Below are positions 52,762 to 59,972 of a stretch of 64,000 nt of DNA, piece after piece (the stretch's first letter is position 1; each line of letters starts with the position of its first letter). The notes under the pieces were generated by a model. That model was given only the letters and a program-made list of their open reading frames with translations, did no database searches and had not been told where the DNA came from. This stretch comes from Pseudofulvibacter geojedonensis (GTDB taxonomy: Bacteria > Bacteroidota > Bacteroidia > Flavobacteriales > Flavobacteriaceae). The stretch covers positions 62,001-126,000 of the forward strand of contig NZ_JBHTJM010000001.1 in assembly GCF_042675745.1 (NCBI RefSeq), written 5' to 3'. Made by a program: the position numbers and the translations under genes.

Positions 52762-53670
52762 CTAACTAAAATTAAACTCTTTACCATCGTCTGCTAAATA
52801 AACATCACTAAACACTGTTTGTGCTTCTTTTTTAAAGCACTCTATATTATCATAACGAGTAGAATAATGTCCTAAAATTAATTTACCCACTCTTGCCTGT
52901 TTTGCAATAGTAGCAGCTTGTTTTGCTGTACTATGCTTTGTTTTTTGACATAAGTGTTCATGCTCTTCTAAAAAAGTACTTTCATGGTATAACACAGATG
53001 CATTAGTAATAATTGGGACTATTTTTTCGGTATAAGCAGTATCACTACAAAATGCATAACTTTTAGGAGGTTCAGGATCTAAACTCAATAAATTATTAGC
53101 TATTACCTTTCCTGCTTTATTTGGTACATCTTTTCCTAGTTTGATATTTCTATAATAACATTGCTCTATATCATAATTCAAAACAGCATTTATATCAAGT
53201 TTTCTTTCACCTAACTTTTCTTTAAACAAAAAACCGTTAGTATAAACCCTATGCTCTAACGGAATAGTATGAACTGTAACCTTATCATCTTCATATATCA
53301 ACTCAGATGACTTATTTGTTAACTCATGAAAAATCAACTCATAACCTCCATAAGAATTTCCTAACTTCAACAGCAACTCTATAGCTTCTTGGATACCTTT
53401 TGGCCCATATATATGAAGAGGAGCCTCTCTACCTAGTAACCTAAAGGTAGAAATTAAACCTATTAGACCATAAAAATGATCTCCATGCAGATGAGAAATA
53501 AAAATATTTTTTATTCTAGAAAATTTTACTTTAAATCTACGAAGTTGCACCTGAGTACCCTCTCCACAATCTATTAAAAATAAATTTCCTCTAATATCTA
53601 ATACTTGTGATGTTGGATTAGTAAATGCTCTTGGAGTAGCTGAGTAACAGCCCAAAATGGTTAGTTTCAT
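52762..53670 (-). CDS. rnz: Ribonuclease Z
   Basis: The 302-residue metallo-beta-lactamase-fold endonuclease has the N-terminal KLTILGCYSATPRAFTNPTS, the zinc motif ISHLHGDHFYGLIGL (H60, H62, D64, H65), CSDTAYTEKIVPI and VLYHESTFLEEH, and the late KLILGHYSTRYD. It matures tRNA 3' ends. It is preceded on the same strand by a small STAS-like gene, with an 88-base gap containing a large hairpin, and followed by a T9SS cargo gene whose start nearly touches its stop. Confidence 0.95.
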   Translation of the reverse strand: MKLTILGCYSATPRAFTNPTSQVLDIRGNLFLIDCGEGTQVQLRRFKVKFSRIKNIFISHLHGDHFYGLIGLISTFRLLGREAPLHIYGPKGIQEAIELLLKLGNSYGGYELIFHELTNKSSELIYEDDKVTVHTIPLEHRVYTNGFLFKEKLGERKLDINAVLNYDIEQCYYRNIKLGKDVPNKAGKVIANNLLSLDPEPPKSYAFCSDTAYTEKIVPIITNASVLYHESTFLEEHEHLCQKTKHSTAKQAATIAKQARVGKLILGHYSTRYDNIECFKKEAQTVFSDVYLADDGKEFNFS

Positions 53671-53680
53671 GTATAAATCA

Positions 53681-53742
53681 AAATGTCATTCAGAAAAAAG
53701 GCAAATAACAATTTTAAATTAGCCTTAATCTGAACGACATTT
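53681..53742. other. Large hairpin between rnz and the STAS-like gene
   Basis: AAATGTCATTCAGA (53681-53694) pairs with TCTGAACGACATTT (53729-53742), 13 of 14 positions, and an inner AGGC/GCCT helix extends it. It could be a terminator or processing site between the pyrB-side transcript and rnz. No convincing U-run follows on either strand. Confidence 0.55.
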
Positions 53743-53758
53743 ACATATTTTTAATTGA

Positions 53759-54094
53759 TTAAATTGCTAAATCACGCTCTATTTCTTCCATTTCTATTAT
53801 GTCGTGCGCCTCTTGAAGCGTAGGGACAATAGTTAATTCTTCTGGTACATCATCAATTTTAATTTTAGATGAGACTATAACAAATGATTTATTAGATTCG
53901 TTTTTATGCTTTTTAGAAATCGACAAAAAATCATTTATTGCATTTGGCAACATTTCTTTAACTGAAAATAAGTTAACTATAATATTATCATTAGAAAAAT
54001 CTTTGTGTTTTTCTTCTATTTTAGAAACCAACTCTATAATAGTTGCTCTTTCTTGTGTAATTATTGTAGTATTCCCCGTTTTACTAAAAATCAT
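53759..54094 (-). CDS. Small STAS-like protein of unknown function
   Basis: The 111-residue protein starts MIFSKTGNTTIITQERATII and contains NDNIIVNLFSVKEMLPNAINDFLSIS and NKSFVIVSSKIKIDDVPEEL, the strand-helix rhythm of STAS/anti-anti-sigma folds. No conserved phosphorylatable serine motif is obvious. It overlaps the stop of pyrB by 4 bases (ATGA) and is thus co-translated with it. It is sometimes mis-annotated as part of ribonuclease Z in Flavobacteria; the sequence shows no nuclease motif. Confidence 0.7.
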   Translation of the reverse strand: MIFSKTGNTTIITQERATIIELVSKIEEKHKDFSNDNIIVNLFSVKEMLPNAINDFLSISKKHKNESNKSFVIVSSKIKIDDVPEELTIVPTLQEAHDIIEMEEIERDLAI

Positions 54095-55023
54095 ACTTTT
54101 TTTATTTTCGAAGCTAATAAATATATTACTGCCATCCTAATTGCCACACCATTTTCTACCTGATTTAAAATAATAGCCTGATCTGAATCTGCAACATCGC
54201 TAGTTATCTCTACTCCTCTATTTATAGGACCTGGGTGCATTATAACGACTTCTTTGTCTAAAGAATCTAATAGCTGCTTATTCACACCAAACTGTTGAGT
54301 ATACTCTCTTGTAGATGGAAAATAACTAATATCCAATCTTTCATTTTGTATGCGCAGCATATTAGCAACATCTGCCCATTCTAAAGCTTTTCTTAAATTG
54401 GTTTCTACTTGAACACCTAATTTTTCTATATGCTTTGGGATTAATGTTTTGGGTCCACAAACTTTAACATTAGCTCCTTGTTTTTGTAGTGCAAAAACAT
54501 TTGACAAAGCTACCCTGGAATGTAAAATATCTCCAACAATAACCACATTTTTACCAGAAACCTCTCCTAACCTCTCTCTGATAGAATATGAATCTAATAA
54601 CGCTTGTGTTGGATGCTCATGAGCTCCATCTCCAGCGTTTACTATACTTGCTCCTATGTGTTTGGATAAAAAGACACCTGCTCCTGGATTCGGATGTCTC
54701 ATCACAACCATATCTACTTTCATAGATAAGATATTATTTACCGTATCTACAAGTGTTTCTCCTTTTTTTACTGATGATTGCGCAGCTGAAAAATTAATTA
54801 CATCTGCCGACAATCTTTTTTCTGCTAACTCAAAAGATAACTTTGTACGTGTAGAGTTTTCAAAAAACAAATTTGCTATTGTAATATCTCTTAAAGAAGG
54901 TACTTTTTTTATGGGTCTGTTTATTACTTCTTTAAAATGGTCTGCAGTTTCAAAAATTAACTGAATATCTTCAGGTTGAAGATATTTAATTCCTAATAAA
55001 TGATTAACACTTAACTCACTCAT
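54091..55023 (-). CDS. pyrB: Aspartate carbamoyltransferase catalytic subunit
   Basis: The 310-residue protein has FFENSTRTKLSFELAEKRL (carbamoyl-phosphate loop STRT), HPTQALLDSY, GDILHSRVALSN, and the C-terminal HPGPINRGVEI aspartate-binding loop. Length and order match PyrB. It catalyses the first committed step of pyrimidine synthesis. It lies 9 bases after pyrR, and the STAS-like gene overlaps its stop by 4 bases. Confidence 0.97.
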   Translation of the reverse strand: MSELSVNHLLGIKYLQPEDIQLIFETADHFKEVINRPIKKVPSLRDITIANLFFENSTRTKLSFELAEKRLSADVINFSAAQSSVKKGETLVDTVNNILSMKVDMVVMRHPNPGAGVFLSKHIGASIVNAGDGAHEHPTQALLDSYSIRERLGEVSGKNVVIVGDILHSRVALSNVFALQKQGANVKVCGPKTLIPKHIEKLGVQVETNLRKALEWADVANMLRIQNERLDISYFPSTREYTQQFGVNKQLLDSLDKEVVIMHPGPINRGVEITSDVADSDQAIILNQVENGVAIRMAVIYLLASKIKKV

Positions 55024-55032
55024 TTCCTATCT

Positions 55033-55572
55033 TTATTTAGATATTAAATAAACGGCATCTTCGCCATCTTGTTCTTTCCACAATACTTTTACCTTCTCCT
55101 TGTTGATAGCATCTACTTGTCTTCCTCTATAATTTGGTTGAATAGGTAAATGTCTACTAAACCTTCTATCAATTAGAGTAAAAAGCTCTATTTCTTTTGG
55201 TCTTCCAAAAGACTGTATAGCTGTTAATGCTGAACGTATACTCCTACCGGTATACAATACATCATCAATAAAGACAACTTTTTTATCCTCAACCAAAAAA
55301 TTAATTTCTGTACTATTAGCCTCTAATGGTTTATCTCCTCTTCTAAAATCATCTCTATAGAAAGTTATATCTAACGTTCCTATAGTTATATTAGGTATCT
55401 TATAATAATTTTCTAATAAGTCTTTAATACGATTAGCTAAAAAGGTTCCTCTGGGCTGTAAACCAATTAAAACAGCATTTGAAAAATCGTCATGATTTTC
55501 TATTAATTGGCAAGTTAAACGATGCAAAATAACATTAACTTCTTTTGCATTCAATAACACTTTTTCATTCAT
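55033..55572 (-). CDS. pyrR: Bifunctional pyr operon regulator / uracil phosphoribosyltransferase
   Basis: The 179-residue protein starts at the ATG at 55572 (MNEKVLLNAKEVNVILHRL) and has the PRPP-binding motif VVFIDDVLYTGRSIRSAL with the GLQPRGTFLANRI and LFTLIDRRFSRHLP segments. PyrR either salvages uracil or binds pyr mRNA; with pyrB immediately downstream it may do both. Its own leader is too short for a classic attenuator, and contains only a 7-bp hairpin (see promoter entry). Confidence 0.95.
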   Translation of the reverse strand: MNEKVLLNAKEVNVILHRLTCQLIENHDDFSNAVLIGLQPRGTFLANRIKDLLENYYKIPNITIGTLDITFYRDDFRRGDKPLEANSTEINFLVEDKKVVFIDDVLYTGRSIRSALTAIQSFGRPKEIELFTLIDRRFSRHLPIQPNYRGRQVDAINKEKVKVLWKEQDGEDAVYLISK

Positions 55573-55575
55573 GTG

Positions 55576-55605
55576 TTCCAAAAGATTATTTGGAATACAA
55601 AACTA
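55576..55605 (-). promoter_or_regulatory. pyrR -7 box and leader hairpin
   Basis: The minus strand has TAGTTTTG (plus-strand 55598-55605, TAnnTTTG) and, directly after, TTCCAAA/TTTGGAA with a 6-base loop (55576-55595), so the hairpin would be the 5' end of the mRNA and lie 3 bases before the AUG. This is far too short for a classical PyrR attenuator; it may stabilise the mRNA or affect initiation. Confidence 0.5.
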
Positions 55606-55625
55606 CGGATAAATCTCTATATAAT

Positions 55626-55661
55626 AAAAAAACCTCCCAAATGAATTTGAGAGGTTTTTTT
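55626..55661 (-). terminator. Terminator of rpsA
   Basis: AAAAAACCTC(C)CAAAT pairs with ATTTGAGAGGTTTTTT across a 2-base loop, with a T-run on each strand. It follows the rpsA stop (55681) on the minus strand. Confidence 0.85.
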
Positions 55662-55680
55662 ATCTAGAAATAAACTAAGT

Positions 55681-57432
55681 TTACTTTCCTTCCATTTTTG
55701 CTTTTAAAGCTGCTAACGCATCTAAATCTCCTAAAGTAGATTTTTCTGCAGTACTAGCTTTCTGAGTTGCAGCTTTAACATTACGTTGCTCTTCTTCTCT
55801 AAAGATAGCTGTATGAGAAGCTACTACACGCTTAAAGTCTTTGTTAAACTCAATTACTTTAAATTCAGCAGTTTCACCTTTCTTTAACTTAGAACCATCT
55901 TCTTTCTCTAAATGACGAGAAGGAACAAAGGCAGAAATATCATCGTTAAATTTCAATGTAGCACCTTTATCTACCATTTCATCAATAGCAGCAGTATGAA
56001 CAGTACCTAAACCAAATTCAGCTTCATACTTATCCCAAGGATTTTCTTGAGTTTGCTTATGACCTAAACTTAGTTTTCTTCCTTCAACGTCTAACTCTAA
56101 TACAACAACATCTAATTTATCACCTACAGCAACAAACTCAGATGGATGCTTCACTTTCTTAGTCCAAGATAAATCAGAGATATAAATTAATCCATCAATT
56201 CCTTCCTCTAATTCAACGAATACACCAAAGTTAGTAAAGTTACGTACAGTACCTGTATGCTTAGAACCTACCGGGTATTTAGCAGTAATATCTGTCCATG
56301 GATCTTGCGATAATTGCTTGATACCTAATGACATTTTTCTATCTTCTCTGTCTAATGTTAAGATTTGAGCTTCTACTTCATCTCCAATTTTAACAAAATC
56401 TTGAGCTGAACGTAAGTGAGTAGACCAAGACATTTCTGAAACGTGGATCAATCCTTCTACTCCTTGAGCTACCTCGATAAATGCACCGTAATCTGCAATT
56501 ACAACTACTTTACCTTTTACATTATCTCCAACTTTTAAGTTAGCATCTAAAGCTTCCCATGGGTGAGCATTTAATTGCTTTAATCCTAATTGGATTCTTG
56601 ATTTCTTATCATCAAAGTCTAAGATTACAACATTTAATTTCTGATCTAATTCTACTACCTCGTTCGGGTGGTTAATTCTAGACCAAGATAAATCTGTAAT
56701 ATGAACTAAACCGTCAACTCCTCCAAGATCGATGAACACACCGTAAGAAGTAATGTTTTTAACAACACCTTCTAATACTTGACCTTTTTCTAACTGACCA
56801 ATGATTTCTTTCTTCTGTACTTCGATATCTGCTTCAATAAGAGCTTTATGCGAAACAACAACGTTTTTAAACTCGTGGTTGATTTTAACAACCTTGAATT
56901 CCATTGTTTTGTTTACATACTGATCGTAATCTCTAATTGGCTTTACATCAATCTGAGATCCTGGTAAGAATGCTTCAATTCCGAAAACGTCAACAATCAT
57001 ACCTCCTTTAGTTCTACACTTAACAAAACCATTAACGATTTCACCAGTATCATGAGCATTATTTACTCTATCCCAAGCTTTAATTACTCTTGCTTTTCTA
57101 TGAGATAAAACTAATTGACCTGTTTTATCTTCTCTTACATCTACAAGAACTTCAACTCTATCACCAACTTTTAAATCTGGATTATAACGGAATTCATTTA
57201 ATGAAATAACCCCTTCAGATTTTGCATTGATGTCTATAATAGCTTCTTTGTCTGTTAAACGAACAACTTCTCCTTCAACTACTGCGTCGTCTGCAGTCTC
57301 AACAAAGTTTTCTGCTACTAATTTTTCAAACTCTTCTAATTTAGCATCTGCTACTGGATCTATACCTTCTTCGTAGTTATGCCAGTTAAAATCTGCTAAA
57401 AATTGTTCTTGTGTTTTTGTTACTTCAGCCAT
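55681..57432 (-). CDS. rpsA: 30S ribosomal protein S1
   Basis: I chose the ATG at 57432 (MAEVTKTQEQFLADFNWHNY), the usual Bacteroidetes S1 start; the frame runs 27 codons further without similarity. The 583-residue protein has six S1 RNA-binding domains: VEGEVVRLTDKEAIIDINAK, GEIVNGFVKCRTKGGMIVDVFG, GVVKNITSYGVFIDLGGVDG, GKVVVIADYGAFIEVAQGVEG, GTVRNFTNFGVFVELEEGIDG and a more diverged last one (ending FKRVVASH). S1 binds mRNA to help initiation, important in this phylum where Shine-Dalgarno sequences are rarely used. It has its own long leader and terminator. Confidence 0.96.
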   Translation of the reverse strand: MAEVTKTQEQFLADFNWHNYEEGIDPVADAKLEEFEKLVAENFVETADDAVVEGEVVRLTDKEAIIDINAKSEGVISLNEFRYNPDLKVGDRVEVLVDVREDKTGQLVLSHRKARVIKAWDRVNNAHDTGEIVNGFVKCRTKGGMIVDVFGIEAFLPGSQIDVKPIRDYDQYVNKTMEFKVVKINHEFKNVVVSHKALIEADIEVQKKEIIGQLEKGQVLEGVVKNITSYGVFIDLGGVDGLVHITDLSWSRINHPNEVVELDQKLNVVILDFDDKKSRIQLGLKQLNAHPWEALDANLKVGDNVKGKVVVIADYGAFIEVAQGVEGLIHVSEMSWSTHLRSAQDFVKIGDEVEAQILTLDREDRKMSLGIKQLSQDPWTDITAKYPVGSKHTGTVRNFTNFGVFVELEEGIDGLIYISDLSWTKKVKHPSEFVAVGDKLDVVVLELDVEGRKLSLGHKQTQENPWDKYEAEFGLGTVHTAAIDEMVDKGATLKFNDDISAFVPSRHLEKEDGSKLKKGETAEFKVIEFNKDFKRVVASHTAIFREEEQRNVKAATQKASTAEKSTLGDLDALAALKAKMEGK

Positions 57433-57548
57433 TGCTGATAAAATTTTGTATTCTGAGTTATCTGGAGTAATTACAGCACATAAGCCCAGAAGCGTTAAAA
57501 TAAAATAAATCAAATCCCTTTTTTACTCCATCCTGCTAAAAAGGACTG

Positions 57549-57556
57549 CAAAATTA
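57549..57556 (-). promoter_or_regulatory. Candidate -7 box of rpsA with a long leader
   Basis: The minus strand reads TAATTTTG (TAnnTTTG), about 116 bases before the rpsA ATG. A leader of that length would suit autoregulation of S1. Confidence 0.45.
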
Positions 57557-57666
57557 CAAATATCTATACTGAAACACAACAAATTAGTGTTTTAATTTAT
57601 GGCATATGATTTGTTTAGGAAAAGACAATCGAAAAATAACAGCTTTTAAGATCAGCAAAAAAACGT

Positions 57667-57674
57667 TATATTTG
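57667..57674 (+). promoter_or_regulatory. Candidate -7 box of the LysM gene
   Basis: TATATTTG matches TAnnTTTG, 39 bases before the ATG at 57714. Confidence 0.5.
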
Positions 57675-57713
57675 ATAGGAATCAATATTAATAACTTAAA
57701 TAAAATTTAAATT

Positions 57714-58091
57714 ATGGTTAAAGCTAAATACCAAGATGTATTAAATTTAGGAGAAGAATTACAAATTGCTAATGGAGATGTTCGTGAAGAAAATGGAGTT
57801 TTAAAAATTAAGGGAGAAGCTAAAACTCAATATGAAAAAAACCTTTTATGGGACAAAATAAAAGAAATTGGAGGCAATGAACCTTCTGATATTTTAGCAA
57901 ATATTACTGTAGCAGACAACTCTGTTTATCACAGACATGTTGTCCAAAAAGGTGAAACTCTAGGTGGTATTGCTAAACACTATTACAAAGATGTTATGAA
58001 GTACAAAGCTATATTTGAAGCAAACACTGATATATTAAGCAATCCAGATGTGATTCATCCAGATCAAGAGTTAGTAATTCCTAATTTATAG
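57714..58091 (+). CDS. LysM domain protein (YgaU/Kbp-like)
   Basis: The 125-residue protein has a BON-like N-terminal half (MVKAKYQDVLNLGEELQIANGD, KTQYEKNLLWDKIKEIGG) and a C-terminal LysM domain with HVVQKGETLGGIAKHYYKD and HPDQELVIPN. There is no signal peptide, as in the cytosolic potassium-binding Kbp (YgaU) of E. coli, so peptidoglycan binding in the periplasm is not assured. The layout resembles Kbp, about 150 residues there. It is monocistronic with a terminator. Confidence 0.88.
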   Translation: MVKAKYQDVLNLGEELQIANGDVREENGVLKIKGEAKTQYEKNLLWDKIKEIGGNEPSDILANITVADNSVYHRHVVQKGETLGGIAKHYYKDVMKYKAIFEANTDILSNPDVIHPDQELVIPNL

Positions 58092-58107
58092 TCTTTTAAT
58101 TTACTAT

Positions 58108-58139
58108 TAAAAAGCCACTTCGTTTGAAGTGGCTTTTTT
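58108..58139. terminator. Bidirectional terminator between the LysM gene and cmk
   Basis: AAAAAGCCACTTC pairs with GAAGTGGCTTTTT across a 4-base loop, with T-runs on both strands. It lies between two convergent genes. Confidence 0.9.
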
Positions 58140-58166
58140 ATGACATTATACAACGAAGACTATAAT

Positions 58167-58856
58167 TTAACTCATTTCTTCTATCATTTTTTTTATTTTT
58201 TCAAACTGTTCATCTATAGACAAATTAGAATTGTCTATTTCTATAGCATCATCAGCTTTCATTAAAGGAGAGTTTTCCCTGTGAGAATCGATATAATCTC
58301 GTTCTCTTACATTATGCAACACTTCATCAAACGTTACCTGTTCTCCTCTAGCAATTAATTCATCATATCTTCTTTGAGCTCTTACTTGGTCTGAGGCTGT
58401 CATAAATAACTTTAATTCAGCATTTGGAAAAACCACAGTTCCTATATCTCTTCCATCCATTACCAAACCTTTATTTTTACCCATTTCTTGCTGTTGCTTG
58501 ACTAGTAAGTATCTAACTTCAGGAACAGCTGCAATAGGACTTACAAAACCAGAAACTTGCATAGTTCTAATATGCTTTTCAACATTTTCTCCGTTTAAGT
58601 AAACTTCTGCAAAACCTAATTGAGGATTAAACAAAAAAGATATTTTTATTTTATCTAACTCCAACACAAAGTTTTCTACATCGAAATTTTCATCAGAAAT
58701 ATAACCATTCCTAATAGCGTATAGTGTCACAGCTCTATACATAGCACCAGTGTCTACGTAAATAAAACCAAGTTTTTTAGCTAATTGTTTTGCTAAAGTA
58801 CTTTTACCTGTAGAAGAATAGCCATCAATAGCTATAATAATTTTAGATATATCCAA
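58167..58856 (-). CDS. cmk: Cytidylate kinase
   Basis: The 229-residue protein has the P-loop IIAIDGYSSTGKSTLAKQL, GFIYVDTGAMYRAVTLYA, DGRDIGTVVFPNAELKLFMTAS and ERDYIDSHRENSPLMKADDAIEIDNS. It phosphorylates CMP and dCMP. It begins 1 base after the porQ stop, the recurrent porQ-cmk pairing of Bacteroidetes. Confidence 0.97.
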   Translation of the reverse strand: MDISKIIIAIDGYSSTGKSTLAKQLAKKLGFIYVDTGAMYRAVTLYAIRNGYISDENFDVENFVLELDKIKISFLFNPQLGFAEVYLNGENVEKHIRTMQVSGFVSPIAAVPEVRYLLVKQQQEMGKNKGLVMDGRDIGTVVFPNAELKLFMTASDQVRAQRRYDELIARGEQVTFDEVLHNVRERDYIDSHRENSPLMKADDAIEIDNSNLSIDEQFEKIKKMIEEMS

Positions 58857-58857
58857 A

Positions 58858-59877
58858 CTACTGTAAGTTTATATTAAGACCAAAAGTATGAGCGTTTGCT
58901 GCAGTACTAAATTTTTGAAAGGCGTAGTTCACTCTAAACTTATTAAGTTTAATACCAAAACCAGCTGTTAAACCGGCAAAAACCCTATTAGCTTCCAACT
59001 TCAACTCTTCACCTCTTCTGAAGTTATAACCAAAACGCAAATTAATTGCTCTACCATGAAACAACTCTCCTCCTATAACTATATGCCTAATAAACTGATT
59101 AAAAAAACTAATTTCTTCTTCAGTCTCTACTCCATCTAAATCTACTTCAGATCTAGCTGGATTAGCAGAGGCTATATTAAGCTTTTGTAAATTTTCAAAA
59201 ACAATATGCCATTTTAAAGGTAATTTATCTAACTTCTTAGAAAAAGCCAAATCAACATGAAATGGTATTTTCTCTTTTGTCTCTTCATAAGTAGTAAATT
59301 GATTACCTATATTATTAGCTACCAGAGTTAGTACTGAATTAGAGTCTTTAAATTCATACAATGCAGCCAAATCTAGTGCTCCACCAATAGAACTATACTG
59401 TTCTAGTTTTGATGATATAAATTTAGCATTAACTCCTAATTTTAAATTGGTTTCTGGAATATTATACTTGTAACCAGCTGTAAAAGCAAATTCATTTCCT
59501 GAAAAAGTCCCAGTAGAATTTCTATTCTCATCATAACCATCAAAACTTCCGTAATCGATATATGTAATACCCGCTATAATTAAGTGCTTTTTTTCTCCAA
59601 AGCTTTTGGCAAAAGCAGCACTTCCATAATTTATATCGGCAAAATAATTAACAAAATTCAACGCTAATTGCTTGTCCATCTCATCATTAATTGCTGCAGG
59701 ATTATGCAAAGCTTGAGAAGTATCCCAATCATTATTGGTTAGTACTTTTCCTCCTAAAGCAGCTTGACGAGGAGATGAAACCAAATTAAGAAATTGATAA
59801 GTATATTCTCCCCCTATTTGTGCAAAAACACTCGAGGAAATAAATAGCAACAATAGAAATATTGATTTTTTAATCAT
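58858..59877 (-). CDS. porQ: Type IX secretion system protein PorQ
   Basis: The 339-residue barrel protein has a signal peptide (MIKKSIFLLLLFISSSVFA/Q) and the PorQ N-terminal motif GGEYTYQFLNLVSSPRQAALGG, followed by repeated outer-membrane strands (NEFAFTAGYKYNIPETNLKLGV, VIGGELFHGRAINLRFGYNFRRGEEL). PorQ belongs to the T9SS attachment complex that anchors cargo after sorting-domain removal. It is part of the T9SS that should export the five cargo proteins found in this window. Confidence 0.92.
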   Translation of the reverse strand: MIKKSIFLLLLFISSSVFAQIGGEYTYQFLNLVSSPRQAALGGKVLTNNDWDTSQALHNPAAINDEMDKQLALNFVNYFADINYGSAAFAKSFGEKKHLIIAGITYIDYGSFDGYDENRNSTGTFSGNEFAFTAGYKYNIPETNLKLGVNAKFISSKLEQYSSIGGALDLAALYEFKDSNSVLTLVANNIGNQFTTYEETKEKIPFHVDLAFSKKLDKLPLKWHIVFENLQKLNIASANPARSEVDLDGVETEEEISFFNQFIRHIVIGGELFHGRAINLRFGYNFRRGEELKLEANRVFAGLTAGFGIKLNKFRVNYAFQKFSTAANAHTFGLNINLQ

Positions 59878-59941
59878 AAATACAAAATAACTAAAACTTC
59901 GGATGAAAACGAATAGCTTTTTAAAATATTTTACAGAAAAT

Positions 59942-59970
59942 AAAAAAAGCCTCTTTAGAAGAGGCTTTTC
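59942..59970 (-). terminator. Terminator of lon
   Basis: AAAAAGCCTCTT pairs with AAGAGGCTTTT around a 3-base loop, directly after the lon stop (59973) on the minus strand, with T-runs on both sides. Confidence 0.88.
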
Positions 59971-59972
59971 AA

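Noticed and set aside
55573..55680. Classical PyrR attenuator upstream of pyrR
   Set aside because: The only large hairpin (55626-55661) is the terminator of the upstream rpsA gene and lies before the putative pyrR promoter box.
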